Positions 1 through 9,660 of a DNA stretch of 64,000 bases are shown piece after piece. The translations under genes and the position numbers were made by a program. Within the stretch, counting starts at the first letter, position 1. Each line of letters begins with the position of its first letter. This stretch comes from G965267425 sp965267425 (GTDB taxonomy: Bacteria; Bacteroidota; Bacteroidia; Flavobacteriales_E; Vicingaceae), in contig OZ253959.1 in the NCBI GenBank assembly GCA_965267425.1, positions 2,728,001 through 2,792,000 of the forward strand, in the 5' to 3' direction. The notes under the pieces are model-generated. The model was not told the DNA's origin, searched no databases, and saw only the letters and a list, made by a program, of their open reading frames with translations.

Positions 1-160
1 CTGCTGAAATTAAAACTCGCTTAATACCTGAAAATTCATTTTCCAACGCACGGAAATCATTCAGCAGATCCTTACCTATAGTAACATTGGCCACCATTGA
101 GTCTCCGTCAAATATCCCCGCCTTGATTCGCGTGTTTCCTATGTCCAGAACAAGATTCAT
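1..160 (-). CDS. coaX: Type III pantothenate kinase, N-terminal part (runs off the left edge)
   Basis: The minus strand opens with ATG at 160 and reads MNLVLDIGNTRIKAGIFDGD, then stays open to position 1, giving 53 residues. The D-x-G-N-T-R-x-K-x-G phosphate-binding motif at residues 6-15 is the hallmark of the ASKHA-fold CoaX family. CoaX phosphorylates pantothenate as the first step of coenzyme A synthesis in the cytoplasm. The rest of the gene lies left of the window. It is divergent from the gene at 278 across a 117-nt spacer. The family call rests only on the N-terminal motif, but that motif is distinctive. Confidence 0.9.
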   Translation of the reverse strand, partial: MNLVLDIGNTRIKAGIFDGDSMVANVTIGKDLLNDFRALENEFSGIKRVLISA

Positions 161-277
161 CTTAAAACATTCAAAGCTATGAATAGATAAAAGATTTCCA
201 TCTTCTTTCTAAGAGAAATAATGTTTTAATGGCAAACAACATTTGCGAACAATCAAAAAATAGCAAAACTCTTAATC

Positions 278-1231
278 ATGGCATCAATGGTTGAAGTGAT
301 ATTTGCACTACTATTCAGATATAATATGATACGGTTCTATTTAACAATGTTATTCATGATGACCAGGATAATGGACTATTGTTCATTCAACGATATCCAA
401 CTTCGATCAATTGCAGTTCAATTATTTGATATCACATGTAATCATTTTTTGAAAACGGATTCTTTACATGTCAATTACGACCCATTTCAGTTTGTCAATA
501 ACAATCCTAATTTATTTGTTGATAGAACCGGCAATCAACCCATGATTATTGCCCCAGGTACACCCAAGGAAGATGTAAAAAAAGTTTTTAAAGCCATCTC
601 AAAAATTACGAATGATAGGCTGAATTTGGATTATAATTCCGAAGGTGATTATCACGAAATATCTCTTCGACGTTTGCAACTCGAAAGTCGAATTACCAAA
701 ATTTCAGGTACGGGTCTTGTCAGAAACCTAATTTCCCATCATGAAAATAGAGTAATAATAAATTTCAATAATCCCCTTAGGATTCAAAAGTATCAGAATG
801 AATTTCTGGTCGCAAAAAAATATCCGGGTAAAACCGTCATTACTTATAATGAAGGCATTCCAGCGCCACATTTTTTTTATCTAGATCCTTCTGATGGCAG
901 GACTTTTGTGTCTAACAGTTATTTGGATTCGCCTATGGAACTCAATTTTTACCATGAGCTAGTTCATGCTTATCAAAATGCCACGGAACATGCACTTTTG
1001 CCTCATGACCGATATGCCATTTTGACCAGAACACATTCTCCAAACAGTCAACATGAAACAAATGAATTGATAAAATCTAGAGAATTGCAAGCTGTTGGAC
1101 TCAACCTGAATGCAGAAGAGCCAATTGACGAAGTTGATTTTCGCGAGCCGTACAGTGAAAATCAATTTAGGCGAGAACTTGGTTTGCCGTTAAGAATTCG
1201 AAGCTTCTATCCTGATAATTTTATTCCCTAA
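278..1231 (+). CDS. M91/NleD-like zinc metallopeptidase effector with Rhs-tip remnant (paralog 1)
   Basis: 317 residues. HELVH at residues 226-230 is a zincin HExxH site. A second conserved acidic position, E269 in RELQAVGL, fits the third zinc ligand. The C-terminus (SENQFRRELGLPLRIRSF) is shared with the genes at 1249 and 8676. This arrangement resembles the Peptidase_M91 family of NleD/HopH1-type effectors. Residues 72-86 (FVNNNPNLFVDRTGN) resemble the end of an Rhs core (x-NNP-x-x-x-x-D-x-x-G), so the protein looks like a toxin tip cut loose from an Rhs gene. The N-terminus is hydrophobic and Met-rich, and the true start could be a later Met. It is followed 17 nt later by a paralog, probably in one transcript. 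Targets are unknown; the M91 assignment is from motif recall, not a search. Confidence 0.75.
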   Translation: MASMVEVIFALLFRYNMIRFYLTMLFMMTRIMDYCSFNDIQLRSIAVQLFDITCNHFLKTDSLHVNYDPFQFVNNNPNLFVDRTGNQPMIIAPGTPKEDVKKVFKAISKITNDRLNLDYNSEGDYHEISLRRLQLESRITKISGTGLVRNLISHHENRVIINFNNPLRIQKYQNEFLVAKKYPGKTVITYNEGIPAPHFFYLDPSDGRTFVSNSYLDSPMELNFYHELVHAYQNATEHALLPHDRYAILTRTHSPNSQHETNELIKSRELQAVGLNLNAEEPIDEVDFREPYSENQFRRELGLPLRIRSFYPDNFIP

Positions 1232-1248
1232 TCGAATACGTAAAAAAC

Positions 1249-2226
1249 ATGCTACCTATTTTCAATTGGTTATTTATTGGTATTCTAATGTTGAATTCTG
1301 CACTTCATTTTGAACAAGAAAATAACAAACCAATTAAGTATATCATCAGTTGCTTTTCATTCCTGCAACCCGATCCATTGCATGCCAACGCCGGAACATT
1401 CGAATTTGCAAATTCGAATCCATTTTTTTACGTCGATAGAGACGGGCAACTGCCCATCAATATAACACCTGGTGTAGAAAAGTCCCGGGCTAAAAAAATA
1501 TTCAAACTTTTCAAAAAACTGTCAAGCGATAAATTGGAAATGCGTTACAATGCTCAATCCCATTTACATTCTATTGATGTATTAAAATATGCTGGTCAAC
1601 ATGAAATTGGTAAACCGAGTGGTACAAGGTTGATCAGGGATATTCTTGCCATTCGAGATAAGCAATTGACAATAGATTACAACAACACTTTACAGATTGA
1701 ATCGAACGCAAGATTAAGCCCTACCACAAAAGATCTTGAAGGAACAGTTCAAATTTGTTACACTGGAAGACAAATACCATGGAAGAATTCAATGGGTTAT
1801 GAATTTCATCAGAAAGCGGATGTTGTCATTAATTTAAACGGAACAAAACCACCTGGAGCGTTATATTGGGATCCTAGAAAAAACAAAGTTTTACTTTCAG
1901 ATAAAAGAGCATTGTTTCCTAAGGAAATGATTTTATTTCATGAAATGATCCATGCAAAAAATAAGATGGACGGAACAATGACCTTTGTCCGAGACGCACA
2001 AGGTCATTACCATTATCCCATGGATGAAAGCGTCAATAGAATCCCATACCCTGAATCTCGTTACACTGAGAACATTCCTTTGGAAGAAGCTCGAACTATT
2101 GGGTTGACCACTTATAGTCCACGTTCAGCCATTGAAGGAGTGGATTTATCTTATTATCCAAGTGAAAACCAACTCAGGCGTGAAATGCGTATACCATATA
2201 GAATCTACTACAGTGCATTTAGATAG
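1249..2226 (+). CDS. M91/NleD-like zinc metallopeptidase effector with Rhs-tip remnant (paralog 2)
   Basis: 325 residues. HEMIH at residues 231-235 is the zincin motif, and a downstream EEARTIGL supplies the likely third ligand. The tail (SENQLRREMRIPYRIYY) matches the paralogs at 278 and 8676. An Rhs-like tip (FEFANSNPFFYVDRDG) begins at residue 51 and is followed by the same LPI-x-I linker as in the third paralog. The N-terminus has a hydrophobic stretch (FNWLFIGILMLNSAL) that could be a signal peptide or membrane anchor. It lies 17 nt downstream of paralog 1 and ends about 90 nt before tRNA-Phe. It may be an exported toxin or a predatory/competitive effector. No adjacent immunity gene is evident, which argues against a self-intoxicating activity. 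Confidence 0.75.
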   Translation: MLPIFNWLFIGILMLNSALHFEQENNKPIKYIISCFSFLQPDPLHANAGTFEFANSNPFFYVDRDGQLPINITPGVEKSRAKKIFKLFKKLSSDKLEMRYNAQSHLHSIDVLKYAGQHEIGKPSGTRLIRDILAIRDKQLTIDYNNTLQIESNARLSPTTKDLEGTVQICYTGRQIPWKNSMGYEFHQKADVVINLNGTKPPGALYWDPRKNKVLLSDKRALFPKEMILFHEMIHAKNKMDGTMTFVRDAQGHYHYPMDESVNRIPYPESRYTENIPLEEARTIGLTTYSPRSAIEGVDLSYYPSENQLRREMRIPYRIYYSAFR

Positions 2227-2317
2227 AAAATGATACTTTTTTCCATAATACCATAATATTCATCATTGATATTTTAGAATAATGGATGATTTTTTTACAT
2301 TTGCCCCCCTATAAAAT

Positions 2318-2390
2318 GGTGCCATAGCTCAGTTGGTAGAGCAATGGACTGAAAATCCATGTGTCGCTGGTTCGATTCCAGCTGGTACCA
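2318..2390 (+). tRNA. tRNA-Phe (GAA)
   Basis: A complete cloverleaf can be folded. The acceptor is GGTGCCA/TGGTACC with one G-T pair, and the D-stem is GCTC/GAGC. The anticodon stem is ATGGA/TCCAT with loop CTGAAAA (anticodon GAA at 2351-2353), and the T-arm is GCTGG-TTCGATT-CCAGC. The discriminator is A2390. The 3' CCA is not encoded (the next bases are CAG). A small hairpin (GAGAATC/GATTCTC, 2393-2412) and then a terminator follow directly. Confidence 0.96.
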
Positions 2391-2418
2391 CAGAGAATCT
2401 AAAAGGATTCTCGATGAG

Positions 2419-2446
2419 AGCGAGTCAATTTTGGCTCGCTTTTTTT
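2419..2446 (+). terminator. Intrinsic terminator after tRNA-Phe
   Basis: AGCGAGTC (2419-2426) pairs with GGCTCGCT (2433-2440) over 8 bp with a 6-nt loop, followed by a T-run to 2446. It ends the tRNA transcript and possibly readthrough from the metallopeptidase pair. It would not serve the convergent gene ending at 2463, because the T-tract is only on the plus strand. Confidence 0.85.
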
Positions 2447-2462
2447 ATGTAAAAAGGAAGGT

Positions 2463-5400
2463 TTAATTCACCACAAACTTCACCACTTCATCTTTAGTGG
2501 TTCTCAGGTAATACATGCCTGAAGCCAGGGTTTCCGACGAAATAAAGCGGGTATCACTAATAGACATCATTAACTGTCCATGGATGTCAAAAATTACGCC
2601 GCTGCGAATTTGATTTAATCTGATTTCATCACCTTGGGAGATCGGGTTGGGATAAACCATTAATTCAGCACTACTATTATCAAAGGAAACAGCCACGGGT
2701 TTGGTGAAATGTGTTAGACCATTGATGTCTTTTTGCATCAATCGATAATAAGACACGCCGTTCAAAGGGTTCAAATCAAAAATGGCATAATCCAGTTGAG
2801 TATTACTATTCAATGCTCCCTCAACACGTTCTATTTCTTCAAAACTTGCACCATCCTGAGAACGTTGAACAGAAAAATATTCATTATTTATTTCTGTCAA
2901 GGTAGTCCATCTCACCATTACCATATCAACAATAGCCTTGGCATCAAAACTTAAGTATTCTACAGGAAGAGGATTAACACTTCCATCAGTTGATCCAAAC
3001 GTAAAAGGACTAAACGAGGTGACATTCGCTGTAGACACTACAGAACCACTTGCCAATGCACCGGAAGCATTTCCACCAATATTACTCCATGTGCTACTTC
3101 CCGTATAATGAGCTACTACCAACTCAGCCGTGTCTGTAATGTAACTTGCTACATTATCAGACCAATAAAGTGTGACTTTTGGTTCAGCTGTCCCAGCTCT
3201 TCTGTCCAAATCCCAAAATTCAACAATTGACGTATTATGCATATCATTATAATTTCCAGTATAATCTACGGAATCCCAAAAGGCTTCAGGGTGTCTGCTA
3301 AACGAATATTCACCAATGAACGTATCCGTAACCGTAGGACCATTCTGTAAATCAGAAATTCCTAATCTTGCCCATTTCCCTCCATCTCCTACAGGAAATT
3401 CAAAGGCATCATTTCCAACCTTCATCATTGGACCATCTACATGGCTGGCATTCGATCCAGAAGATGTGGTTGCATCATCGAAAATGACCAGAATATTAGT
3501 TGAATCGGATGAAATTATCCCGTTGGTTAAGGTCAATTGATTGGAAACATTGGCTTGCTGTTGAAGGTCAACAGCACTATCACTTGCTGAATTGTTAATC
3601 ACCAAATCATAAAAATCCGTCACAACACTTCCTGCAATTGTACTTAATGATGAACCATCGAATGTCACGGTGGCAGCATTTGCACTGAATATTCCATTGT
3701 TGGTCCAATCTCCCGCAATGGTGATGTCATAATCACTGGCTGTGGTTGTCAAGGTATTGTCTGAGTCAATAATCAGGTTACCGTTTATATCTGTTGTTCC
3801 GGTCAAACTTTTTACAACACCAACCGTTGACGATAGTTGAATGTTTCCATAATCAGGGTTATCAGAAATATCCTGATCCATTTCTGAGTTATATACCACC
3901 AAACTGTTCACGTCCAATGATATATTGCCATTGGTGTAAGACGTTGGGAAAAAAGTATTGCTTGCAGGAGTCCCCAATGTCAATTGAGAATTAGCCGCCA
4001 TCGTCAAATCATCGCCTGAATTATTCCCGGTGATTTGAAAGCCTGCATCTATCAAATTAGCATTCGATTGAATATTTAATTGCCGTCGGATTTGGATAAT
4101 ACCAGCCATGGTTTTATTTACCAATGATGCCGAAGGAGAAGTATTACTGACCGTTATATGTCCATAGCTATTTGTATTACCGCCCCCTGTAATGGAAACA
4201 ATGGTCTGTGCCACTCCCGCTGCATAATTGATGGTAGAACGTTGATCCCAATCCCGTGCCGGGAAGGAAGGTAATGTTGTTGCCGTTGTGGCACTTCCCA
4301 ATACAAGAACACTATTGGCATCCATTTCAAATTCCGTTCCGGCATTGGCATTACCTACAATTTGGAATCCACTATCCGCAAGACTTGCATAATCATCTAT
4401 AAATAATATTCCTTCGATGTTTAAAGCTCCATCTGCCACTTTTTCCTGTAACACATTTCCGGTATTATTCAAAAATAGGTCTCCATACGTAGGTGTACTT
4501 GAAACTGTTTGTGTAAGACCTCTTTGACGATAGTTTATTGCACTACTATCATCAAGATTAATGGTAACCCACCCTGTTGGAAAAGTACTTGGCGCATCAG
4601 AACCACCATTATTATCACCTAAGTGAATAGAACCATGAGGGCCAACAGTTAAAACACCCGTTGCCGTAGTATTCCCTGTAATCTGGTGTGGTCCATTTGT
4701 ACCTTCATCAGAATCATAGAAATCTCCTCGGGTAACCGTTAGGTTATTTCGAATGATGAAGCTATTGTTTGTAATTCGCACGTCTTGGGTTGAATCGGTT
4801 TTGTTTACAGTCAAATTGTAAAAATTTGATCCTCTGGTAACAATGTTCGCATTATTAATGCCTCCATCAAACGTGGCCGTTGAAGTTCCTTCATTAAATG
4901 TGGCGGCCGTTTGAATATCCCAACTATGCGATATGAAGAAGTTACAAGCATTCGCATTAAATGTACCTCCGTCCATATCAAAATCATTACCAATGTCGAT
5001 AACGTGTGTCCCATTTGCATTATACGTTCCGCCATTTTGATCATATACATCGTCAACATTGATGGTGGTGGTTCCATTCGCTGTAAAGACAGATGAATTT
5101 TCAATTCTAAAGTCATCATCCGTAAATATCGTTCCACCATTGATGGTAAATTGAACGTTATTTTCAATTTCGAAATCATCTCCTGTGACATTGATGAAAA
5201 CATCCGTAGCAGAAAGAATGGTGTTGTCATCCATAAAAAAGTCATCTCCCGTAATGTTCAAAGTACACGAGGATAAGGTGAATTGATTGTTATCATCCAG
5301 AAATATATCGTCACCTGCCGTTATAGAACCGCCGGCGATTGAACCAACGGTATTGTCCTGCATGTAAAAATCGTTAGCTACATTAATGACAGAATTTCCC

Positions 5401-8400
5401 AATGTAACATTGGTATTATTGTTGGCCAGAAAATTATTGTTGATGGTACCATTTAATGAATCAAATATGACAACCACATCATTGTTCATGGTGAAATTTC
5501 CACCCATTGAAAACGTCATTGTATCCAAATCCAAACGACTTCCATTGCTCATGGTTACCCCTCCACCAACGGTGAAATTTCCTGAACCTCCCATGGTTAT
5601 ATCAGCACTGTCTGTCATGGTTAAACCACCAGCAATTGTAAACTCACAATTGTCGGTTAGCACTACCATGGCAGTATCTGTCATGATGACATCATCTGAA
5701 ACGGCAATGGTATCTTCTTGACCATTTAAGATGCCTGAATTTGCAATGATCAAATCATTTCCATTCAATACAGTAACATCATAATTTGTAGAAGTTAAGT
5801 TTAACGTTCCATCTGAAATAGTTAAGTCGCCATTGACATTTAAATCACCGGCCATATCCCAATCACCACCATAATAATTGAACACTACTGGTCCGTTAAA
5901 ATCGATGCCATTGGGGGTAATGGTTCTTGTTGTGTTATCATCTGCCAAAAACTCAAAGGTTCCGGAGAAATTATTGACCATATTGGCGTCCAATGTCAAA
6001 TCTTCCACCACAAAAATGGTATTACTAAGATTTCCAACTAATTGAGCTCCTGAAGTGATGCCCGACCATGTCATGTCATTACAAATCACAAATGAAGCAT
6101 CAATGACCACCTGTTGACCGGCTGCAGAGAATGAATTGGCATCAAACACCACATTATCTTTAGAGTTGGGGACACAGGTATTAAGCAAACCATTTCCCCC
6201 ACTACTGGTAGACCAATTAAATCGATTACTCCAGTTATTATCTCCACTGGCCACTCCATCTGCCCCTACCCAATAAAGTGTTGTTCCGGGTCTTTCATTG
6301 GTCAGCCAAATGGTTGTACCTACAACCGGAGGACCTGGTGAGGCAGTAGTATTATCCAATACACTCAAATTTCCATTATCTACCCCTTCATCAACGGTCA
6401 ACAAATTGGTAGTAGTCACCGTCAAATCTTGTAAGATAACACCTGCCCAGGTTTGAGCTGAACCTGTGAAATCCAACGTGGCCTGACTACCACCTGTTCC
6501 TGAACGAACAATCGGCGGCGACTCACAATCTTCACTGGCAGTGAACGTTCCTGAAACCGTATTGGTACCATTGGCGGAAAATTCTACTGTACTGAAATCA
6601 TTGATCGTCATGTTTACGATAGCATTCGTTCCATTTCTAAATGTTATTCGAGATTCATCCGCCAGGAAGATATCTTCGAACGTGGAATTTTGAGTTGGAG
6701 TTAAAAATTCTGCCACCGAAAGTCTTCCTATGTAAAGTGAATCTCCAGCCGTACCCGGACCATGATCATATCTACGATTAAACGTGATTTCATTGTCGAT
6801 TCCGAATGTTAAGTTGTCAAACACATCTACTTCTCCAGAATTGGCACTAAAGGCAATGGTATTGGTATCTCCAAATACGGCATTGTTATTAAAATCAATG
6901 TTTGCTGTAAGGTTTATGGTATTGTTATCTCCTACATTTAAGATATTGAAGTCTACTGTATTTGTGCCCGTAATGTTATTACCATCTCCAATGGTCATCT
7001 GCGACCTTGTGTTCCAAGTTCTTTGGTAATAAAGGGTATTGTTATTACCAATTATTACAATTGAATCACAATTCACATTTCTTTCATTGTAAATGTCATT
7101 GGAATTACCCATGGTCAAATTATCATTGAATTCAACCGTTCCTCCATTATCACCAAAATAGTAGTAGCCCCCATTGCCCATCACCACCTCATCATTAAAC
7201 GTAGTCAATCGATCAAACCGAAATCGCTGCCCTGCAGTTCCTACATTGTCATTGAAATAAACTCTATCGTTAAACGTGGTTACCCCGCCATTATCGCTAA
7301 ATCTTCTCTCCTGATTCTCTGTATCTCCACCCTCGAAATTTACAGGGCCATTAAATATCATATCTCGACTTGCCACAATTCGAATATCCTGACCTATGAC
7401 CACACTGTCGTTAAAAACTGTAGCAGAACCTCCAATATTGCTTTCTGTAAAATGGTAGTACCATCCGTAAAGAAAAGCCACTGAATTAAACGTATCCGTA
7501 CCGTAAAATCGAGCTGAGGAATTATTACCCTCTAATAAAACTGTATCATTAAATACGCAGTTGTTCCAAAATTGTGCTCGTCCATTGGGTTGCGGAATGG
7601 TTACACTTGCCTGAAAGATGGCGTTATAAAATAAATTCCTACCTGTATTTTGAACATCTGAACCTGTACGTACCCGTCCGTTAATGGTATTTGTACCTTG
7701 AATACGAATAGTCCTGGCCGAATTTGTTTGATTGCTTAAGAATATTTCCTGAAATGAATTGGTGGTGCCTGTGGCAACGGTTAAGTTATTATTGGTTCCC
7801 GTTTGAAGGGTATCCGTCATGGTGACATTACCGGCAAATGTAGTTGTATTGTCACTTCCGGTGGTCAATCCACCGTAAGACTTGGCACCTGTTCCATTAA
7901 AATTAACCGTAGAGTTATTTCCTATGGTCACCCTGCCAAATGTATGTGCACCATTTCCATTGACATTTACGGTGCGCGATGAGGTAGCTGTAAAGGTAAG
8001 GGCTCCAAATGTTTTGGCTACATCGCCGGCTGTCACAGTAATTCCTCCAGTATTGGTAAAACTCAATTCACCCGCAAAAGAATAGGTCATGGCATCAATG
8101 AAAGTACATGCCGTGCCAGCAATGGTCAGCGTAAATGCAGATGTTCCGGTAAATGTGGGTGAATTGGTGGCCAAACTCCAATCCATATTGGCACAATTGG
8201 AATTGGCATCAATGGTGACTGTTTGTCCGCCTGCGCTGAACGAAAGGGTGTCAAAAAAAACATCATCTGACGTGGTAGGAATACTTGCTCCTCCTGCACC
8301 TCCAGACGAAGTTGACCAATTAGACGTATTGTTCCATGATCCTGTTCCTCCTATCCAAAACCGATCTGCACCGAATAATTGGATTGAAAACAAACAAAAG

Positions 8401-8435
8401 CATACAATACATAAACTTTTTAAGCGGCTGTCCAT
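2463..8435 (-). CDS. Giant T9SS-exported repeat adhesin (1990 aa)
   Basis: A signal peptide (about residues 1-23) is followed by a W-I-G-G-T-G-S-W module common at the start of Bacteroidota surface proteins; a related module recurs near residue 720. Between them, and on to about 1650, are hundreds of residues of short beta-strand repeats rich in Asn, Thr, Gly and Asp (phrases such as 'FNDNVxxGxxN' and 'DDxFxMDDN'). These are best read as a right-handed beta-helix or beta-solenoid. Residues about 1820-1905 form an FN3-like module. The last 80 residues are a T9SS type A sorting domain (MVYPNP near its start). The last ~330 residues are clearly paralogous to the C-terminus of the protein at 15814. 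It is expected to be anchored on or released from the cell surface after T9SS passage, with an adhesive or matrix role inferred. Confidence 0.88.
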   Translation of the reverse strand: MDSRLKSLCIVCFCLFSIQLFGADRFWIGGTGSWNNTSNWSTSSGGAGGASIPTTSDDVFFDTLSFSAGGQTVTIDANSNCANMDWSLATNSPTFTGTSAFTLTIAGTACTFIDAMTYSFAGELSFTNTGGITVTAGDVAKTFGALTFTATSSRTVNVNGNGAHTFGRVTIGNNSTVNFNGTGAKSYGGLTTGSDNTTTFAGNVTMTDTLQTGTNNNLTVATGTTNSFQEIFLSNQTNSARTIRIQGTNTINGRVRTGSDVQNTGRNLFYNAIFQASVTIPQPNGRAQFWNNCVFNDTVLLEGNNSSARFYGTDTFNSVAFLYGWYYHFTESNIGGSATVFNDSVVIGQDIRIVASRDMIFNGPVNFEGGDTENQERRFSDNGGVTTFNDRVYFNDNVGTAGQRFRFDRLTTFNDEVVMGNGGYYYFGDNGGTVEFNDNLTMGNSNDIYNERNVNCDSIVIIGNNNTLYYQRTWNTRSQMTIGDGNNITGTNTVDFNILNVGDNNTINLTANIDFNNNAVFGDTNTIAFSANSGEVDVFDNLTFGIDNEITFNRRYDHGPGTAGDSLYIGRLSVAEFLTPTQNSTFEDIFLADESRITFRNGTNAIVNMTINDFSTVEFSANGTNTVSGTFTASEDCESPPIVRSGTGGSQATLDFTGSAQTWAGVILQDLTVTTTNLLTVDEGVDNGNLSVLDNTTASPGPPVVGTTIWLTNERPGTTLYWVGADGVASGDNNWSNRFNWSTSSGGNGLLNTCVPNSKDNVVFDANSFSAAGQQVVIDASFVICNDMTWSGITSGAQLVGNLSNTIFVVEDLTLDANMVNNFSGTFEFLADDNTTRTITPNGIDFNGPVVFNYYGGDWDMAGDLNVNGDLTISDGTLNLTSTNYDVTVLNGNDLIIANSGILNGQEDTIAVSDDVIMTDTAMVVLTDNCEFTIAGGLTMTDSADITMGGSGNFTVGGGVTMSNGSRLDLDTMTFSMGGNFTMNNDVVVIFDSLNGTINNNFLANNNTNVTLGNSVINVANDFYMQDNTVGSIAGGSITAGDDIFLDDNNQFTLSSCTLNITGDDFFMDDNTILSATDVFINVTGDDFEIENNVQFTINGGTIFTDDDFRIENSSVFTANGTTTINVDDVYDQNGGTYNANGTHVIDIGNDFDMDGGTFNANACNFFISHSWDIQTAATFNEGTSTATFDGGINNANIVTRGSNFYNLTVNKTDSTQDVRITNNSFIIRNNLTVTRGDFYDSDEGTNGPHQITGNTTATGVLTVGPHGSIHLGDNNGGSDAPSTFPTGWVTINLDDSSAINYRQRGLTQTVSSTPTYGDLFLNNTGNVLQEKVADGALNIEGILFIDDYASLADSGFQIVGNANAGTEFEMDANSVLVLGSATTATTLPSFPARDWDQRSTINYAAGVAQTIVSITGGGNTNSYGHITVSNTSPSASLVNKTMAGIIQIRRQLNIQSNANLIDAGFQITGNNSGDDLTMAANSQLTLGTPASNTFFPTSYTNGNISLDVNSLVVYNSEMDQDISDNPDYGNIQLSSTVGVVKSLTGTTDINGNLIIDSDNTLTTTASDYDITIAGDWTNNGIFSANAATVTFDGSSLSTIAGSVVTDFYDLVINNSASDSAVDLQQQANVSNQLTLTNGIISSDSTNILVIFDDATTSSGSNASHVDGPMMKVGNDAFEFPVGDGGKWARLGISDLQNGPTVTDTFIGEYSFSRHPEAFWDSVDYTGNYNDMHNTSIVEFWDLDRRAGTAEPKVTLYWSDNVASYITDTAELVVAHYTGSSTWSNIGGNASGALASGSVVSTANVTSFSPFTFGSTDGSVNPLPVEYLSFDAKAIVDMVMVRWTTLTEINNEYFSVQRSQDGASFEEIERVEGALNSNTQLDYAIFDLNPLNGVSYYRLMQKDINGLTHFTKPVAVSFDNSSAELMVYPNPISQGDEIRLNQIRSGVIFDIHGQLMMSISDTRFISSETLASGMYYLRTTKDEVVKFVVN

Positions 8436-8675
8436 AAGTTTATATACTCAAAGTGAAACAAAAAGTTTCCGTTTCACAATTAATAAAATTCCGTGTATCC
8501 GGCTATTTGGTTATTTCAAAAATACGAAAAACAAGTTCTGTTATGCAAACACTACTCATTACATTCATTTAAAAGCCTACCAAAGGGCTTCATGAATACA
8601 ACATATTACGTGTATCTGGTAATATCAATACAATTGAGATGAATATATTGAGTTCTTTATTCAAACTAAGGCTAC

Positions 8676-9656
8676 ATGTTTTATCGAACAATAATCTTAT
8701 TTTATCACATTTCATGGATTCTGTCACCCCTCCAGCGTAATGAACCTGTCGCTTACTATGCTAGCATTTCAAAATTCATGAATGTGGATCAGTTGCGGTC
8801 CAATTCATCTCCATTTACATTTTGCAATTCAGATCCAATCAATTGGAAGGATATCAATGGGGATTTACCCATTCGAATCGCAAAAAATCTTGGGACATAT
8901 GATGCTCTTGATGTTTTTACGTCCGTTCAAAAATTAACCAATGACAAGCTTAAGTTGAGGTACAATACGGAATCAGGGTTTCGTGAAATTCAATTAAATA
9001 AAACGGCGACTCCTGAGGAAATCTGTTTTCCAAATGGTACTCGATTGATAAGGAGCATATTGGGCAATCCAACAAATCATGTAACTATCGATGTAAATCA
9101 TAGTACACCAATGGCCCCTGTACATCCGAATCAATTGCATACCACTTATGTTTATGGTGAACCTAACATCTCAAATGAAACCATAACATTTCTTCAACAA
9201 CAAAAAACAGTAAGTAAATTAAGTTTTGTTAGATATAATACGGTTGCGAATGTCTCGAGTAGTACATTTCATGGAAATTTACTGATGATGGATTGGAAGA
9301 CCGGTAAGACCTTCACAATGTCACTGGAACAAGCTTCGACCCAGGAGATATCGATTGCCCATGAATTGGTTCATGCCAATCAATTTATGAATTCGTATAT
9401 GTGGTTAGAATCCACTAACTCTGGTTTCTATCCTGTTTATGATTTACGACCAGTTCATATAAGAAGACCAATGCCCTCTTCAAATGTGGTTGATTTGGAA
9501 ACTCCTTTGAGCGAATTGATGGCAGTTGGTCTCACAACAGAAACACCAAGATCGTATCGCGAAGGAATTAACTTTGATTTACCTTTTTCAGAAAATAATA
9601 TTCGTCTTGAAAGAGGACTTCCACTGCGTCTGAACTATCATCATTTTTTTGAGTAA
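8676..9656 (+). CDS. M91/NleD-like zinc metallopeptidase effector with Rhs-tip remnant (paralog 3)
   Basis: 326 residues. HELVH is at 229-233, SELMAVGL carries the likely third zinc ligand, and the C-terminal SENNIRLERGLPLRLNYH matches the two copies at 278 and 1249. The Rhs-tip remnant (FTFCNSDPINWKDING) starts at residue 47. It is separated from its paralogs by the tRNA and the giant adhesin, so the three copies frame a 9-kb block. A hydrophobic N-terminus (TIILFYHISWIL) precedes the tip region. Its stop lies 4 nt before the convergent DinB-like gene. The catalytic residues appear intact. Substrate and delivery route are unknown. Confidence 0.75.
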   Translation: MFYRTIILFYHISWILSPLQRNEPVAYYASISKFMNVDQLRSNSSPFTFCNSDPINWKDINGDLPIRIAKNLGTYDALDVFTSVQKLTNDKLKLRYNTESGFREIQLNKTATPEEICFPNGTRLIRSILGNPTNHVTIDVNHSTPMAPVHPNQLHTTYVYGEPNISNETITFLQQQKTVSKLSFVRYNTVANVSSSTFHGNLLMMDWKTGKTFTMSLEQASTQEISIAHELVHANQFMNSYMWLESTNSGFYPVYDLRPVHIRRPMPSSNVVDLETPLSELMAVGLTTETPRSYREGINFDLPFSENNIRLERGLPLRLNYHHFFE

Positions 9657-9660
9657 CCGC

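Noticed and set aside
4811..5245. 144-residue minus-strand frame within the 2463-8435 gene
   Set aside because: Met/Leu/Ile-rich shadow of the Asp/Asn repeat in another frame; no independent features.
8089..8595. 168-residue plus-strand frame over the start of the giant adhesin
   Set aside because: Low-complexity translation of the antisense strand of a repeat gene. The minus-strand reading has a signal peptide, repeats and a sorting domain.
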